From Alloboseaceae bacterium BT-24-1 (GTDB lineage Bacteria; Pseudomonadota; Alphaproteobacteria; Rhizobiales; Beijerinckiaceae), in assembly GCA_025846845.1 (NCBI GenBank), contig JAOYTL010000010.1, positions 186,001 through 250,000 on the forward strand: a DNA stretch of 64,000 bases, in the 5' to 3' direction. Every line of letters begins with the position of its first letter. Within the stretch, counting starts at the first letter, position 1. A program made the translations under genes and the position numbers. Positions 16,316 to 26,759 of this stretch are shown piece by piece. Below the pieces are notes generated by a model, which saw only the letters and a list, made by a program, of their open reading frames with translations, did no database searches and was not told the origin of the DNA.

Positions 16316-16616
16316 CGACCCGGCGCAATCCTTCGGCAGGGCTGGGATCATCCTCGGCCTTTCCTCCCTCCCCCGCTGCGGCAGTATCCAGCGCGACCAG
16401 CTCGCGCACGGTGCGAGCCAAGGTCGCCAGTGTCTTGGCGTCGACCTCGCTCGCGGCGGCGCCGGCCGGCAGTTCGGCCAGATGCGCCTCATGGGCTTCG
16501 AGCTGGGTCTGCGCCGCCTTCCAGAGCTTGCCGATCACGGCCTTGCGCCCGCGCGGCGCAGGCTTGCGCTTCGCCGCCGGCCGAGCCGGGGCGGCATCAT
16601 CGCTATCGTCGGTCAT
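16218..16616 (-). CDS. GTA gp1-like protein (candidate small terminase)
   Basis: This 132-aa protein starts MTDDSDDAAPARPAAKRKPA. It has a basic N-terminus (KRKPAPRGRKAVIGKLWKAA), a helical coiled-coil core (QLEAHEAHLAEL, VDAKTLATLARTVRELVALD) and a second helix DELRSELGRRLAALAAEE. RcGTA gp1 at this position acts as the small terminase, and this size and helical content fit, but the sequence is too simple for a firm match. A GAGG ribosome site lies about eight bases upstream of the ATG. It is the first gene of the cluster. Confidence 0.8.
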   Translation of the reverse strand: MTDDSDDAAPARPAAKRKPAPRGRKAVIGKLWKAAQTQLEAHEAHLAELPAGAAASEVDAKTLATLARTVRELVALDTAAAGEGGKAEDDPSPAEGLRRVDELRSELGRRLAALAAEETGATGTPPHGDGLT

Positions 16617-16642
16617 CGGGAACCTCGGCCCGGCCCGGACAC

Positions 16643-16674
16643 GCAAAAGCCGCCGGCTGGGAGCGCGGCGGCTT
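16643..16674 (-). terminator. Intrinsic terminator-like hairpin before the GTA operon
   Basis: Read on the minus strand, AAGCCGCCG (16674-16666) pairs with CGGCGGCTT (16655-16647) around a 10-base loop, and a run of T follows (TTTTGCG). It lies 94 bases after the LOG-family gene stop and only 30 bases before the gp1 start. It probably ends LOG transcription. If the GTA promoter lies upstream of it, it would sit in the GTA leader and could act as an attenuator. Confidence 0.7.
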
Positions 16675-16767
16675 CGTTCGTCTCAGGCACATTTCGTGAG
16701 CGTTCCTGACCTCTATCCGATCTGCGTCACGATGTCAAGGACAAAATTCCTATCAAACGGGAAGGCG

Positions 16768-17349
16768 TCAAACCTCCTCCTTCTCCACCCATTTGATCTG
16801 GGTCTGCGGCCTGTAGGCCTCCATCTTGTCAATCAGCGCCGCCGGATCGGTCTCCATCATCGCCATGTCGCGATGGGCCTGCCACATGAAGCCGGCCTTG
16901 GTGGTGTTGTCGAGGAAGGCGAAGAGCGCGTCGTAGAAGCCAGCGATGTTGAGGAAGCCGAGCGGCTTGCCGTGGATGCCGAGCTGGCCCCAGGTCCAGA
17001 TCTCGAAGATCTCCTCGAAGGTGCCGATGCCGCCGGACATGGCGATGAAGCCGTCGGAAAGCTCGGCCATGCGCGCCTTGCGGATGTGCATGGTCTCGAC
17101 GACTTCGAGGCGGGTCAGCTTGTTGTGGCCGACCTCCTTCTCGCGCAGCGCCCGCGGGATCACGCCATGGACCTCGCCGCCGGCTTCGAGCGCGGCATTG
17201 GCGACGATGCCCATCAGCCCGACGGCGCCGCCGCCATAGACCAGCGTCAGGCCGCGTTTGGCTATTGCCGTGCCCATGGCGCGGGCGCCCTCGGCATGGA
17301 CGGGATCATGACCCGGGCTCGAGCCGCAGAAGACACAGACGGATTTCAT
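16768..17349 (-). CDS. LOG-family nucleotide 5'-monophosphate phosphoribohydrolase
   Basis: This 193-aa protein starts MKSVCVFCGSSPGHDP, the family N-terminus, and contains the nucleotide-binding GGGAVGLMGIVANAAL and the active-site SGGIGTFEEIFEIWTWGQLG (usual form PGG.GT..E; here serine replaces proline). The family (TIGR00730) releases bases from cytokinin-type or ordinary nucleoside monophosphates. The ATG at 17349 overlaps the stop of the M20 peptidase by four bases, so the two are coupled. The longer frame to 17928 is a shadow of the peptidase. Confidence 0.93.
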   Translation of the reverse strand: MKSVCVFCGSSPGHDPVHAEGARAMGTAIAKRGLTLVYGGGAVGLMGIVANAALEAGGEVHGVIPRALREKEVGHNKLTRLEVVETMHIRKARMAELSDGFIAMSGGIGTFEEIFEIWTWGQLGIHGKPLGFLNIAGFYDALFAFLDNTTKAGFMWQAHRDMAMMETDPAALIDKMEAYRPQTQIKWVEKEEV

Positions 17350-18728
17350 GAGGCGAGTGCTTGCAAGATGCGGGCCCAGGAGCGCTGACCCTTGTGGAAG
17401 GAGGAGAGGTCGTATTTCTCGTTCGGCGAATGGACCCGATCGTCGTCGAGGCCGAAGCCGACGAAGAGGGTGTCGAGCCCGAGCGTCCGCTTGAAATCGC
17501 CGCCGACAGGGATCGAACCGCCGCTGCCGATGCTGACGACACGACCGCCCCACTCCTCGGCGAGCGCCTTGCGCGCTTTCTGCAGCACGGGGGAATCGAC
17601 CGGCACGGCCAGCGCCGGCGAGCCGGAATGGCCGATGAACTCGGCCGTCACATCCTCTGGCAGGCGCTCGCGCACGAACTGATGGAAGGCCGCCGCGATC
17701 TTCGCCGGGTCCTGGTCGCCGACGAGGCGGAAGGAGACCTTGGCCGAGGCCTTGGCGGCGATCACCGTCTTCGAGCCCTCCCCGGTATAGCCGCCCCAGA
17801 TGCCGTTGACATCGCAGGTCGGGCGCGACTGGATCTGCTCGATCAGCATGCGGCCGCGCTCGCCGACGGAGTGCTTGAGTCCAACCTGGCCGAGGAACTC
17901 CTTCTCGGTCAGGTTCAGGTCGGCCCATTCGGCCTTCTGCGCATTGGTCGGCTCGTGCACGCCGTCATAGAAGCCGGGGATGGTGATCCGGCCGGTCTCG
18001 TCATGGATTTCTGCGACGATCTTGGTCAGCACATGGATCGGGTTCGCGGCGGCGCCGCCGAACAGGCCCGAATGCAGATCTCGGTCGGCCGCGGTCAGCC
18101 TGACCTCCTGGTAGACCATGCCGCGCAGGGTCGAGGTGATCAGCGGCGTGACGCGGTCCCACATGCCGGTATCGCAGACCAGCGCGAAATCGGCCTTCAG
18201 CTCGGCGGCATTGGCCTTGATGAAGCCCGGCAGGTTGACCGAACCGGATTCCTCCTCGCCCTCGACCAGGATGGTGAGGCCGATCGGCAGGTCGCCGGTC
18301 TCGGCGAGCGTCGCGCGGATCGCCTCGATGAAGGTCATGACCTGACCCTTGTCGTCGCAGGCGCCGCGGGCGAGGATCACCTTCCGCCCCGGCTCGATCT
18401 CCTTGACCGCCGGCTTGAACGGATCGTTGTCCCAGAGCTCCAGCGGGTCGACCGGCTGGACGTCGTAATGGCCGTAAAACAGTGCATGCGGCGCGCCGGG
18501 TTTCGGCCGATGCGCAAGCACGACCGAATGGCCGCCGGTCTCGCGCAATTCAGCCTTGAAGCCAAGCTTTTCCAGATCGGCCCGCAGCCATTCGGCTGCC
18601 TGGCGCGTCTGTGTATCGAAGGCTGGATCGGTCCCGATCGACGGGATTTCGAGCCAGGAGGAGAGGCGAGCCAGCGACGTATCGAGATCGGCATCGAGGC
18701 GGGAGAGAATGGCAGGAAGCTGGGACAT
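17346..18728 (-). CDS. M20-family dipeptidase / carboxypeptidase-like metallohydrolase
   Basis: This 460-aa protein has the M20 dizinc hydrolase layout: ALFYGHYDVQPVDP (first zinc ligand His, then Asp), ILARGACDDKGQV (bridging Asp), ILVEGEEESGS (catalytic and ligand Glu), DFALVCDTGMWD, and a dimerisation lid domain from about residue 205 to 320, with a final ligand histidine in SSFHKGQRSWARI. It probably hydrolyses di- or short peptides in the cytosol. It has no signal peptide. It is co-transcribed with the LOG-family gene downstream. Confidence 0.94.
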   Translation of the reverse strand: MSQLPAILSRLDADLDTSLARLSSWLEIPSIGTDPAFDTQTRQAAEWLRADLEKLGFKAELRETGGHSVVLAHRPKPGAPHALFYGHYDVQPVDPLELWDNDPFKPAVKEIEPGRKVILARGACDDKGQVMTFIEAIRATLAETGDLPIGLTILVEGEEESGSVNLPGFIKANAAELKADFALVCDTGMWDRVTPLITSTLRGMVYQEVRLTAADRDLHSGLFGGAAANPIHVLTKIVAEIHDETGRITIPGFYDGVHEPTNAQKAEWADLNLTEKEFLGQVGLKHSVGERGRMLIEQIQSRPTCDVNGIWGGYTGEGSKTVIAAKASAKVSFRLVGDQDPAKIAAAFHQFVRERLPEDVTAEFIGHSGSPALAVPVDSPVLQKARKALAEEWGGRVVSIGSGGSIPVGGDFKRTLGLDTLFVGFGLDDDRVHSPNEKYDLSSFHKGQRSWARILQALAS

Positions 18729-18827
18729 GGGCGCTCACTGGAGGCTGATTCCGGTGGCGCCATCATGCCTAGTCGCGCGCCGGAAGCCAGCCGTCCAGAC
18801 GCATAGCAGCTTGCGTCGCGGCGGCGT

Positions 18828-19124
18828 CTACAACTCGTCCATATCCTCCGGCCACATCCTCGCGCCGTGCAGGACACGAAGGATGCGGACCTTGTCGGAC
18901 GTCACAATATAAACAGCGATAAAGGGCGTCCGCGGCACGACCAATTCACGAGTACCGGAGACCCGGCCGGGCCTGCCACTCTCCGGGAATCGAAGGAGCC
19001 GACGCGCCGCGGACTCAATTCGCTCGTCGATCTCCGCGGCAGCTTTCGGATTATCGGCTTCGATGTAGCTGAAGATCTCGTCGCGATCGGCAAAGGCGAA
19101 CGGCGCCCAGACCAGCCGCATCAC
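18828..19124 (-). CDS. RelE/ParE-family toxin
   Basis: This 98-aa basic protein fits the RelE/ParE fold: MRLVWAPFAFADRDEIFSYI, a helix AAAEIDERIESAARRLLRFPESGRPGRV, then strands RELVVPRTPFIAVYIVTSDKVRILRVLHGAR. RelE members cleave mRNA on the ribosome and ParE members poison gyrase. The LHGAR ending and PESGRPG are common in both, so I do not choose. It follows the antitoxin with a four-base overlap, the standard type II order. Confidence 0.9.
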   Translation of the reverse strand: MMRLVWAPFAFADRDEIFSYIEADNPKAAAEIDERIESAARRLLRFPESGRPGRVSGTRELVVPRTPFIAVYIVTSDKVRILRVLHGARMWPEDMDEL

Positions 19125-19426
19125 GCCTTGCCACCGGCCTTGCGATAGGCCGCAGCGCGGCGCTCGGCAAAGCCGGACTCGGCCTCAGCGTCATCGATAT
19201 CGGGACGCTCATCTGCCAGAGCCTGCAGCACCTTGGCCCGGAACCAGGTATCATGGGCGTCGCTGGTGCTGACGAGTTCGAGCGGCAGCGCGCCTTCATT
19301 TGCCGTACGTGTCAGCAGAATGCGGACGGCGTCGGAGACCGTAAGACCCATGCCCTCAAGGACCGCGGTTGCGCGGTCCTTCACGTCGGCGTCGATACGT
19401 GTCTGCACCAGGGCATTCTGAGCCAT
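19121..19426 (-). CDS. RelB/DinJ-family antitoxin
   Basis: This 101-aa protein starts MAQNALVQTRIDADVKDRATAVLEGMGLTVSDAVR (one continuous N-terminal region, read at residues 1-35), a ribbon-helix-helix typical of RelB/DinJ, followed by ILLTRTANEGALPLEL. The C-terminal half (residues about 55-101) is charged and probably disordered until bound to the toxin. It should neutralise the toxin and repress its own promoter. A strong AGGAG ribosome site precedes the ATG, in keeping with antitoxin excess. Confidence 0.9.
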   Translation of the reverse strand: MAQNALVQTRIDADVKDRATAVLEGMGLTVSDAVRILLTRTANEGALPLELVSTSDAHDTWFRAKVLQALADERPDIDDAEAESGFAERRAAAYRKAGGKA

Positions 19427-19496
19427 GACGAAGCTCCTCTCAGGAGTCGAATGTAATGCACCTGAATGACAAATGCCAGAAGTCGTCCCAGCGCTG

Positions 19497-21035
19497 CTAC
19501 CGCCGCCCGCCCGTGAGCGAGCCGAGCACGCCCCGCAGGATCGCGGTGCCGACCTGCCGGCCGATCGAGGTTGCGGCCGAACGCGCCGCCGAGGTGATGA
19601 TCTTCTCGGTCATGCTCTGCGGCAGCGGCCCGCCACGGCTGCCCGGCCCGGTCTTGGGGCGCTGGCCGCTGCCACCGCCGAGCCAGCCGCCGATGGTGTC
19701 GAGGATGCCGCCGCCACCTTCGGTCGAGGCCTCGACCGGCGAGCCGTCAGGCTTCATTCCCTTGCGCTGCATCAGCGCCTCATAAGCCGAGTCCCGGTCC
19801 ACCATCGTGTCGTATTTGCCGGTGAAGCCGGAGGCGCGCATGCACTGCGTCCGCTCCTGCGGCGTGACCGGCCCGACCTGCGCCATCGGCGGGGCGATCA
19901 GGCAGCGCTCGACCATGGTCGGCGAGCCCTTGCCTTCCAGCGTCGAGACCAGGGCCTCGCCGACGGCGAGCTGGGTGATCGCCTGCTCGGTGTTGATCTT
20001 CGGGTTCTGGCGGAAGGTCTCGGCGGCGGCCCTGACTGCCTTCTGATCGCGCGGGGTGAAGGCGCGCAGCGCGTGCTGGACGCGGTTGCCGAGCTGGGCC
20101 AGCACCGTGTCGGGGATGTCGAGCGGGTTCTGGGTGACGAAGTAGACGCCGACACCCTTGGAGCGGATCAGGCGTACCACCTGCTCGACCGCCGTCAGCA
20201 GGGCCTTGGGCGCACCATTGAAGAGCAGATGCGCCTCGTCGAAGAAGAAGACGAGCTTGGGCTTGTCGAGATCGCCGACTTCCGGAAGCTGCTCGAACAG
20301 CTCCGAGAGCAGCCAGAGCAGGAAGGTGGCGTAGAGCCGCGGATTGGCCATCAGCTTGTCGGCGGCCATGATGTTGATGATGCCGCGGCCGTCGCGGTCG
20401 GTCTTCATCAGGTCGTTGATGTCGAGCGCCGGCTCACCGAAGAACAGGTCGCCCTTCTGGTTCTCCAGCACGAGCAGAGCACGCTGGATCGTGCCGACCG
20501 AGGCGGAGGTGACGTTGCCGTATTTGGTCGTCAGCTCCTGCGCGTTCTCGGCGATGAAGCTGAGAATCGCGCGCAGGTCCTTGAGGTCGAGCAGCAGGAG
20601 CTTCTGCTCGTCGGCAATACGGAAGGCGATGTTGAGCACGCCTTCCTGCGTGTCGTTGAGGTCGAGCAGGCGCGCCAGCAGCAGCGGCCCCATCTCCGAG
20701 ATCGTGGCGCGGACCGGGTGGCCCTGCTCGCCGAACACATCCCAGAACACGGTGGTGAACTGATCGGGCTCGTATTTCAGCCCGAGCTCTTCGGCGCGCT
20801 TGACGAAGGGCGGCTTGGAATTGCCCGGCGCGGCGATGCCGGATAGGTCGCCCTTGATGTCGGCAGCGAAGACCGGCACGCCGTGCTTCGCAAAGCCCTC
20901 CGCCAGCACCTGCAGCGTCACCGTCTTGCCGGTGCCCGTCGCGCCGGTGACGAGGCCGTGGCGGTTGGCGAGCTTGAGCAGCAGCACCTCCGGCTTCTCG
21001 CTCTTGCCGATCAGGATCGTGCCGTCATCCGCCAT
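19497..21035 (-). CDS. HerA-like ATPase, DUF853 family
   Basis: This 512-aa protein begins MADDGTILIGKSEKPEVLLL. Walker A is GATGTGKT (residues 31-38), Walker B is KLVFFFDEAHLLF, and the arginine-containing QNPLDIPDTVLAQLGNRVQHALRAF region completes the HerA/FtsK-type core. The C-terminal 100 residues are glycine-rich and probably flexible (GGGGILDTIGGWLGGGSG). DUF853 proteins are hexameric-type ATPases of unknown role and are widespread, not limited to defence islands. The ATG at 21035 was chosen because the extension to 21263 crosses the divergent promoter. Confidence 0.92.
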   Translation of the reverse strand: MADDGTILIGKSEKPEVLLLKLANRHGLVTGATGTGKTVTLQVLAEGFAKHGVPVFAADIKGDLSGIAAPGNSKPPFVKRAEELGLKYEPDQFTTVFWDVFGEQGHPVRATISEMGPLLLARLLDLNDTQEGVLNIAFRIADEQKLLLLDLKDLRAILSFIAENAQELTTKYGNVTSASVGTIQRALLVLENQKGDLFFGEPALDINDLMKTDRDGRGIINIMAADKLMANPRLYATFLLWLLSELFEQLPEVGDLDKPKLVFFFDEAHLLFNGAPKALLTAVEQVVRLIRSKGVGVYFVTQNPLDIPDTVLAQLGNRVQHALRAFTPRDQKAVRAAAETFRQNPKINTEQAITQLAVGEALVSTLEGKGSPTMVERCLIAPPMAQVGPVTPQERTQCMRASGFTGKYDTMVDRDSAYEALMQRKGMKPDGSPVEASTEGGGGILDTIGGWLGGGSGQRPKTGPGSRGGPLPQSMTEKIITSAARSAATSIGRQVGTAILRGVLGSLTGGRR

Positions 21036-21123
21036 GGTCGCGCCTGTTCCGTTGCCATAAGGTCGTGGAAAGGGTGTAGCGAAACGAGAACTTGGGCGGA
21101 AGCATGAAGATCGCTTCCACCCG

Positions 21124-21147
21124 AGATAGTTTATGTATAAACTATCT
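21124..21147. promoter_or_regulatory. Perfect 24-base palindrome, operator candidate
   Basis: Half-site AGATAGTTTAT (21124-21134) is followed by GT and the exact reverse complement ATAAACTATCT (21137-21147). It lies in the 151-base gap between two divergent genes, 39 bases before the ATG at 21187 and 88 bases before the HerA-like start. The AT-rich content stands out against the GC-rich surroundings. Its symmetry and place fit a dimeric repressor site (MarR-, TetR- or PadR-like); the binding protein is unknown. Confidence 0.65.
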
Positions 21148-21186
21148 TCCGGAACGCCGGATGACTCGGCATGAGAGGACCGCACG

Positions 21187-21573
21187 ATGGATGAACTGAT
21201 CTCCCGCATCATGGCTGCTTCCGGCCTTGACGAGTCGCTGGCGAAAAAGGCGATCGGCATCATCCTCGCCTTCCTGCAGAAGGAAGGTCCGGCGGCCGAG
21301 ATCGGTCAGCTGATGGAAGCGCTGCCTGGCGCCCAGGACCTCGCCAATGCCGAAGGTGGCGCCAAGGGCGGGCTGATGGGTGCGATCGGCGGCATGATGG
21401 GCGGAGGCGGCGGCGTGATGGCGCTCGGCGGCCAGCTGATGGGCGCCGGCCTCTCGATGGGGCAGATCCAGACCGTCTCGAAGGAGATGTTCGCGGTCGG
21501 CCGCGAGAAGGCGGGCGAGGATACGATGGGCGCGATCGTCGGCGCGATCCCCGGCCTCGGCCAGTTCGTCTGA
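21187..21573 (+). CDS. Small glycine-rich DUF2780-like protein
   Basis: This 128-aa protein begins MDELISRIMAASGLDESLAK, followed by IGIILAFLQKEGPAAEIGQLMEALPGAQDL. This resembles the VcgC/VcgE (DUF2780) and DUF2267 type of helical domain. The centre (residues 55-85) is a glycine/methionine-rich stretch (MGAIGGMMGGGGGVMALGG), and the end is helical (MGQIQTVSKEMFAVGREKAG). Function is unknown. An AGGA ribosome site lies about ten bases upstream. It has its own strong terminator and an upstream palindrome, so it is a single-gene unit under specific control. Confidence 0.8.
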   Translation: MDELISRIMAASGLDESLAKKAIGIILAFLQKEGPAAEIGQLMEALPGAQDLANAEGGAKGGLMGAIGGMMGGGGGVMALGGQLMGAGLSMGQIQTVSKEMFAVGREKAGEDTMGAIVGAIPGLGQFV

Positions 21574-21600
21574 ACGGACGCAACCCTTACGAGATTCCGG

Positions 21601-21631
21601 AACGCCGCCCTACCGGGCGGCGTTTTCGTTT
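21601..21631 (+). terminator. Intrinsic terminator of the DUF2780-like gene
   Basis: AACGCCGCCC (21601-21610), loop TACC, and GGGCGGCGTT (21615-21624) form a perfect 10-base stem followed by TTCGTTT. It lies 28 bases past the stop codon. Confidence 0.9.
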
Positions 21632-21819
21632 GCAGGCATAGGAGTTCCCTGTCGCGGGGATCGGCATTTCGGCACGGCTTTCCGACCAAGGGGGCATTTG
21701 CGTTCGCCGCGAGCCATGGCAATCAGGACTTCGCGGTTGCACAATGGGCCGCCAACTGGCGTGTGCTCCACCGCCTGACAGGAATGGCGGGAGGACCGCG
21801 TGCAAGGAGTTCGTTTCTG

Positions 21820-23745
21820 ATGACCTCGACCGCCTTCGCCGACTTAGCCTTCATGGATGCCTTCCCCACACCGGGGGAAGCGCAGTGGCGCGCAGCGGTC
21901 GACAAGGTGCTGAAGGGTGCGGACTTCGAAAAGAAGCTGGTCGGGCGGACGGCGGACGGTGTTCGCATCGAGCCGCTCTACGAAGCCGCGGCCGAGCCGA
22001 GCTCCCGCCCGTTGCGTGTCCAGTCCGGGCGTTGGCGCGTCGCGGCGCGCGTCGATCACCCGGATACGGGTGAAGCTGCGAAGCTTGCGCTTGCCGACCT
22101 CGAAGGCGGCGCCGACTCGCTCAGCCTGAGCTTCGCCGGCGCTCCTGCGGCACGCGGTTTCGGGCTTGAGGCGAGCTCGGCCGAGGCGCTCGACGCTGTG
22201 CTCGACGGCGTCATGCTCGATCTCGTCAGGCTGCGCCTCGATCCGGCTCCCGGCGGCCGCAAGCAGGCACTGCTGCTGGCCGACCTGGTCGAAAAGCGCG
22301 GCCATGCGCCCTCCTCGCTCCAGATCGATTTCGGCATCGAGCCGATCGGCGTGCTCGCGAGCACGGGGGCGCTCACCCCCTCCTTGCCCGAGCTCGGCAA
22401 GCGCATTGCCGAGACCATCGCCACGCTGAAGGCACGCGGCTTCACCGGCCCGTTCCTCGCAGCCGACGGCCGGATCTGGCACGAGGCCGGCGCGACCGAG
22501 GCGCAGGAACTCGGCGCCGTGCTCGCGACCGCGGTGACCTATCTGCGCCTGCTGGAAGCGCAAGGCATCCCGCTCGCCGAGGCGCGCGATGCCATCTCCT
22601 TTACCATCGTCGCCGACGCCGACGAATTCGTCACTGTCGCCAAGTTGCGGGCGGCGCGCCTGCTCTGGGACCGGGTGCAGCGCGCTTGCGGCCTCGATGC
22701 CAAACCCGTCATCATCCATGCCGAAACCGCCTGGCGCTCGCTGACTCGGCGCGACCCCTGGGTCAACCTGCTGCGCGGCACGATCGCCGCCTTTTCGGCC
22801 GGCGTCGGCGGGGCGGATTCGATCGGCGTGCAACCCTTCACCGCAGCACTCGGCCTGCCCGACGGCTTCGCCCGGCGCATTGCCCGCAACACCCAGCTGA
22901 TCCTGCTCGAAGAAGCCAATCTCTGGCGTGTCGCCGATCCGGCCGCCGGCGCCGGCGGCTTCGAGGCGCTGACGCAGGCGCTGTGCGAGCAGGGCTGGCG
23001 CAAATTCCAGGACCTCGAGGCAGAAAGCTCCGGAGACCTGACCGGTATCGTCGGCGCACTCGCCAACGGACACATCCAGAAAGGGCTGGCACGGGAGCGC
23101 GATGCCCGGGCGAAAGCGATCGCGACCCGGCGCGAGCCGATCACCGGCACGAGTGAATTCCCGAATCTCTCGGAAGCGTCGGTGTCGGTGCTGGCGCCGC
23201 CTCCGGCTGCCGCGCCGACCAGCGAGGCGGCCAGCGGCGCGATCACGGTCGAGGCCCTGCCAAGCGTCCGCCTGGCCGAGCCGTTCGAGGCGCTGCGCGC
23301 CAGCGCCGACATCGCCGAAGCCGCTGGCGAGCGACCGAAGGCGTTCCTCGCCACGCTGGGACCGATCGCCGGCTTCACCGCCCGCTCGGGTTTCGCCCGC
23401 AACCTGTTCGAGGCCGGCGGCATCGCAGCGCCCTCCGGCGACGGCTTCGCCAAGGCCGGCGCGACCGATCTCGACGCGCTCGTCGCGGCTTTCCGAGCCT
23501 CGGGGGCGAAGCTCGCCTGCCTTTGCGGCTCCGATGATGCTTACGCGACCGAGGCGGTCCCGGCTGCGACAGCTTTGATGGCGGCAGGTGCCACGGTCTG
23601 GCTCGCCGGCCGCCCGGGCGAGCAGGAAGCGGCGCTGCGCGAGGTGGGCGTGACGAACTTCGTCTTCGCCGGCGGCGACGCCATCGCCGTCCTGCAGGAT
23701 GCGCTGGCGATCGCCATATCCCCGGTCAGCACCAGCAAGGGATGA
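21820..23745 (+). CDS. mutA: Methylmalonyl-CoA mutase small (beta) subunit
   Basis: This 641-aa protein has the mutase substrate-binding TIM barrel but no DxHxxG cobalamin motif, as expected of the small subunit. The N-terminus (FADLAFMDAFPTPGEAQWRA, VDKVLKGADFEKKLVGRTADG) and GVGGADSIGVQPFTAALGL with RRIARNTQLILLEEANLWRVADPAAG are characteristic. It pairs with the large subunit to interconvert methylmalonyl-CoA and succinyl-CoA. The ATG at 21820 with AAGGAG upstream was preferred to the start at 21763. Its stop overlaps thiD by four bases, an unusual neighbour between mutA and mutB. Confidence 0.94.
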   Translation: MTSTAFADLAFMDAFPTPGEAQWRAAVDKVLKGADFEKKLVGRTADGVRIEPLYEAAAEPSSRPLRVQSGRWRVAARVDHPDTGEAAKLALADLEGGADSLSLSFAGAPAARGFGLEASSAEALDAVLDGVMLDLVRLRLDPAPGGRKQALLLADLVEKRGHAPSSLQIDFGIEPIGVLASTGALTPSLPELGKRIAETIATLKARGFTGPFLAADGRIWHEAGATEAQELGAVLATAVTYLRLLEAQGIPLAEARDAISFTIVADADEFVTVAKLRAARLLWDRVQRACGLDAKPVIIHAETAWRSLTRRDPWVNLLRGTIAAFSAGVGGADSIGVQPFTAALGLPDGFARRIARNTQLILLEEANLWRVADPAAGAGGFEALTQALCEQGWRKFQDLEAESSGDLTGIVGALANGHIQKGLARERDARAKAIATRREPITGTSEFPNLSEASVSVLAPPPAAAPTSEAASGAITVEALPSVRLAEPFEALRASADIAEAAGERPKAFLATLGPIAGFTARSGFARNLFEAGGIAAPSGDGFAKAGATDLDALVAAFRASGAKLACLCGSDDAYATEAVPAATALMAAGATVWLAGRPGEQEAALREVGVTNFVFAGGDAIAVLQDALAIAISPVSTSKG

Positions 23746-24565
23746 CCATGCCGACCGCGCTCACCATTGCCGGCTCCGACTCCAGCGGCGGCGCCGGCAT
23801 CCAGGCCGACCTCAAGACCTTCGCCGCGCACCAGGTCTATGGCGCCAGCGTCATCGTCGCGCTGACCGCGCAGAACACCACCGCCGTGACGGCGATCCAT
23901 CCGGTGCCAGCCGGTTTCGTCGCCGCACAGATCGACGCCGTCTTCGACGACCTCGCAGTTGATGCGGTCAAGATCGGCATGCTCGCCACCGCCGAGCTGA
24001 TCGAGACCGTCGCCGACGGGCTCGAACGCCATGGCGCGAAGAACATCGTGCTCGACCCGGTGATGATCGCGGCTTCCGGCGGGCGCCTGTTGCAGGAGGA
24101 CGCCATCGAGGCCCTGAAGCGTCGCCTGCTGCCGCTCTGCACGATCGTCACGCCCAACCTGCCCGAGGCTGCCGCTTTGCTGGGAACCGCCGCCGCGGAA
24201 ACCGAGGACGCCGCGGCCGAGCAGGCGGAAGCGCTGCTCGCGTTCGGCCCGGCCAATGTCCTGGTCAAGGGCGGCCACGGCACCGGCGCAGACAGCGTCG
24301 ACATCCTGATCGGCAAGGACGGCCGCCACGAACGCCTGGTTGCGCCCCGCATCGCGACGCAGAACACCCATGGCACCGGCTGCACGCTGTCCTCGGCGAT
24401 CGCCTCTGGCCTCGCCCATGGCATCGCGCTGAACGAAGCGGTGGTGCTAGCCAAGCGCTACATCTCGGCCGCGATCGCGGCGTCGGATGCGGTCAAGGTT
24501 GGCCGCGGCCACGGACCGGTGCATCATTTCCACCATTGGTGGGACAGACCAGACGGGAGCAAGCC

Positions 24566-24569
<4 letters not shown>
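23742..24569 (+). CDS. thiD: Hydroxymethylpyrimidine / phosphomethylpyrimidine kinase
   Basis: This 275-aa protein is a ribokinase-fold kinase of thiamine synthesis. It has LTIAGSDSSGGAGIQADLKTF at the N-terminus, VKIGMLATAELIE, VLDPVMIAASGG, TPNLPEAAALLG, VLVKGGHG, and the catalytic NTHGTGCTLSSAIA near residue 210. It phosphorylates HMP and HMP-phosphate. It is fused into the mutase operon by ATGA overlaps at both ends. The C-terminus (HGPVHHFHHWWDRPDGSKP) is also typical. No TPP riboswitch precedes it. Confidence 0.95.
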
Positions 24570-26731
<2,162 letters not shown>

Positions 26732-26759
26732 TCCGCCGCGCCCTGATCGCTTTCGAAAT

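Noticed and set aside
735..16616. Reading the cluster as an ordinary integrated prophage
   Set aside because: No integrase, repressor, replication, holin or endolysin genes and no att-like direct repeats; gene order and the short tape measure match GTAs.
19497..21035. HerA-like ATPase as part of a HerA-nuclease or HerA-SIR2 defence pair
   Set aside because: The protein is of the DUF853 type, which is widespread and housekeeping-like, and no nuclease or SIR2 gene is adjacent.
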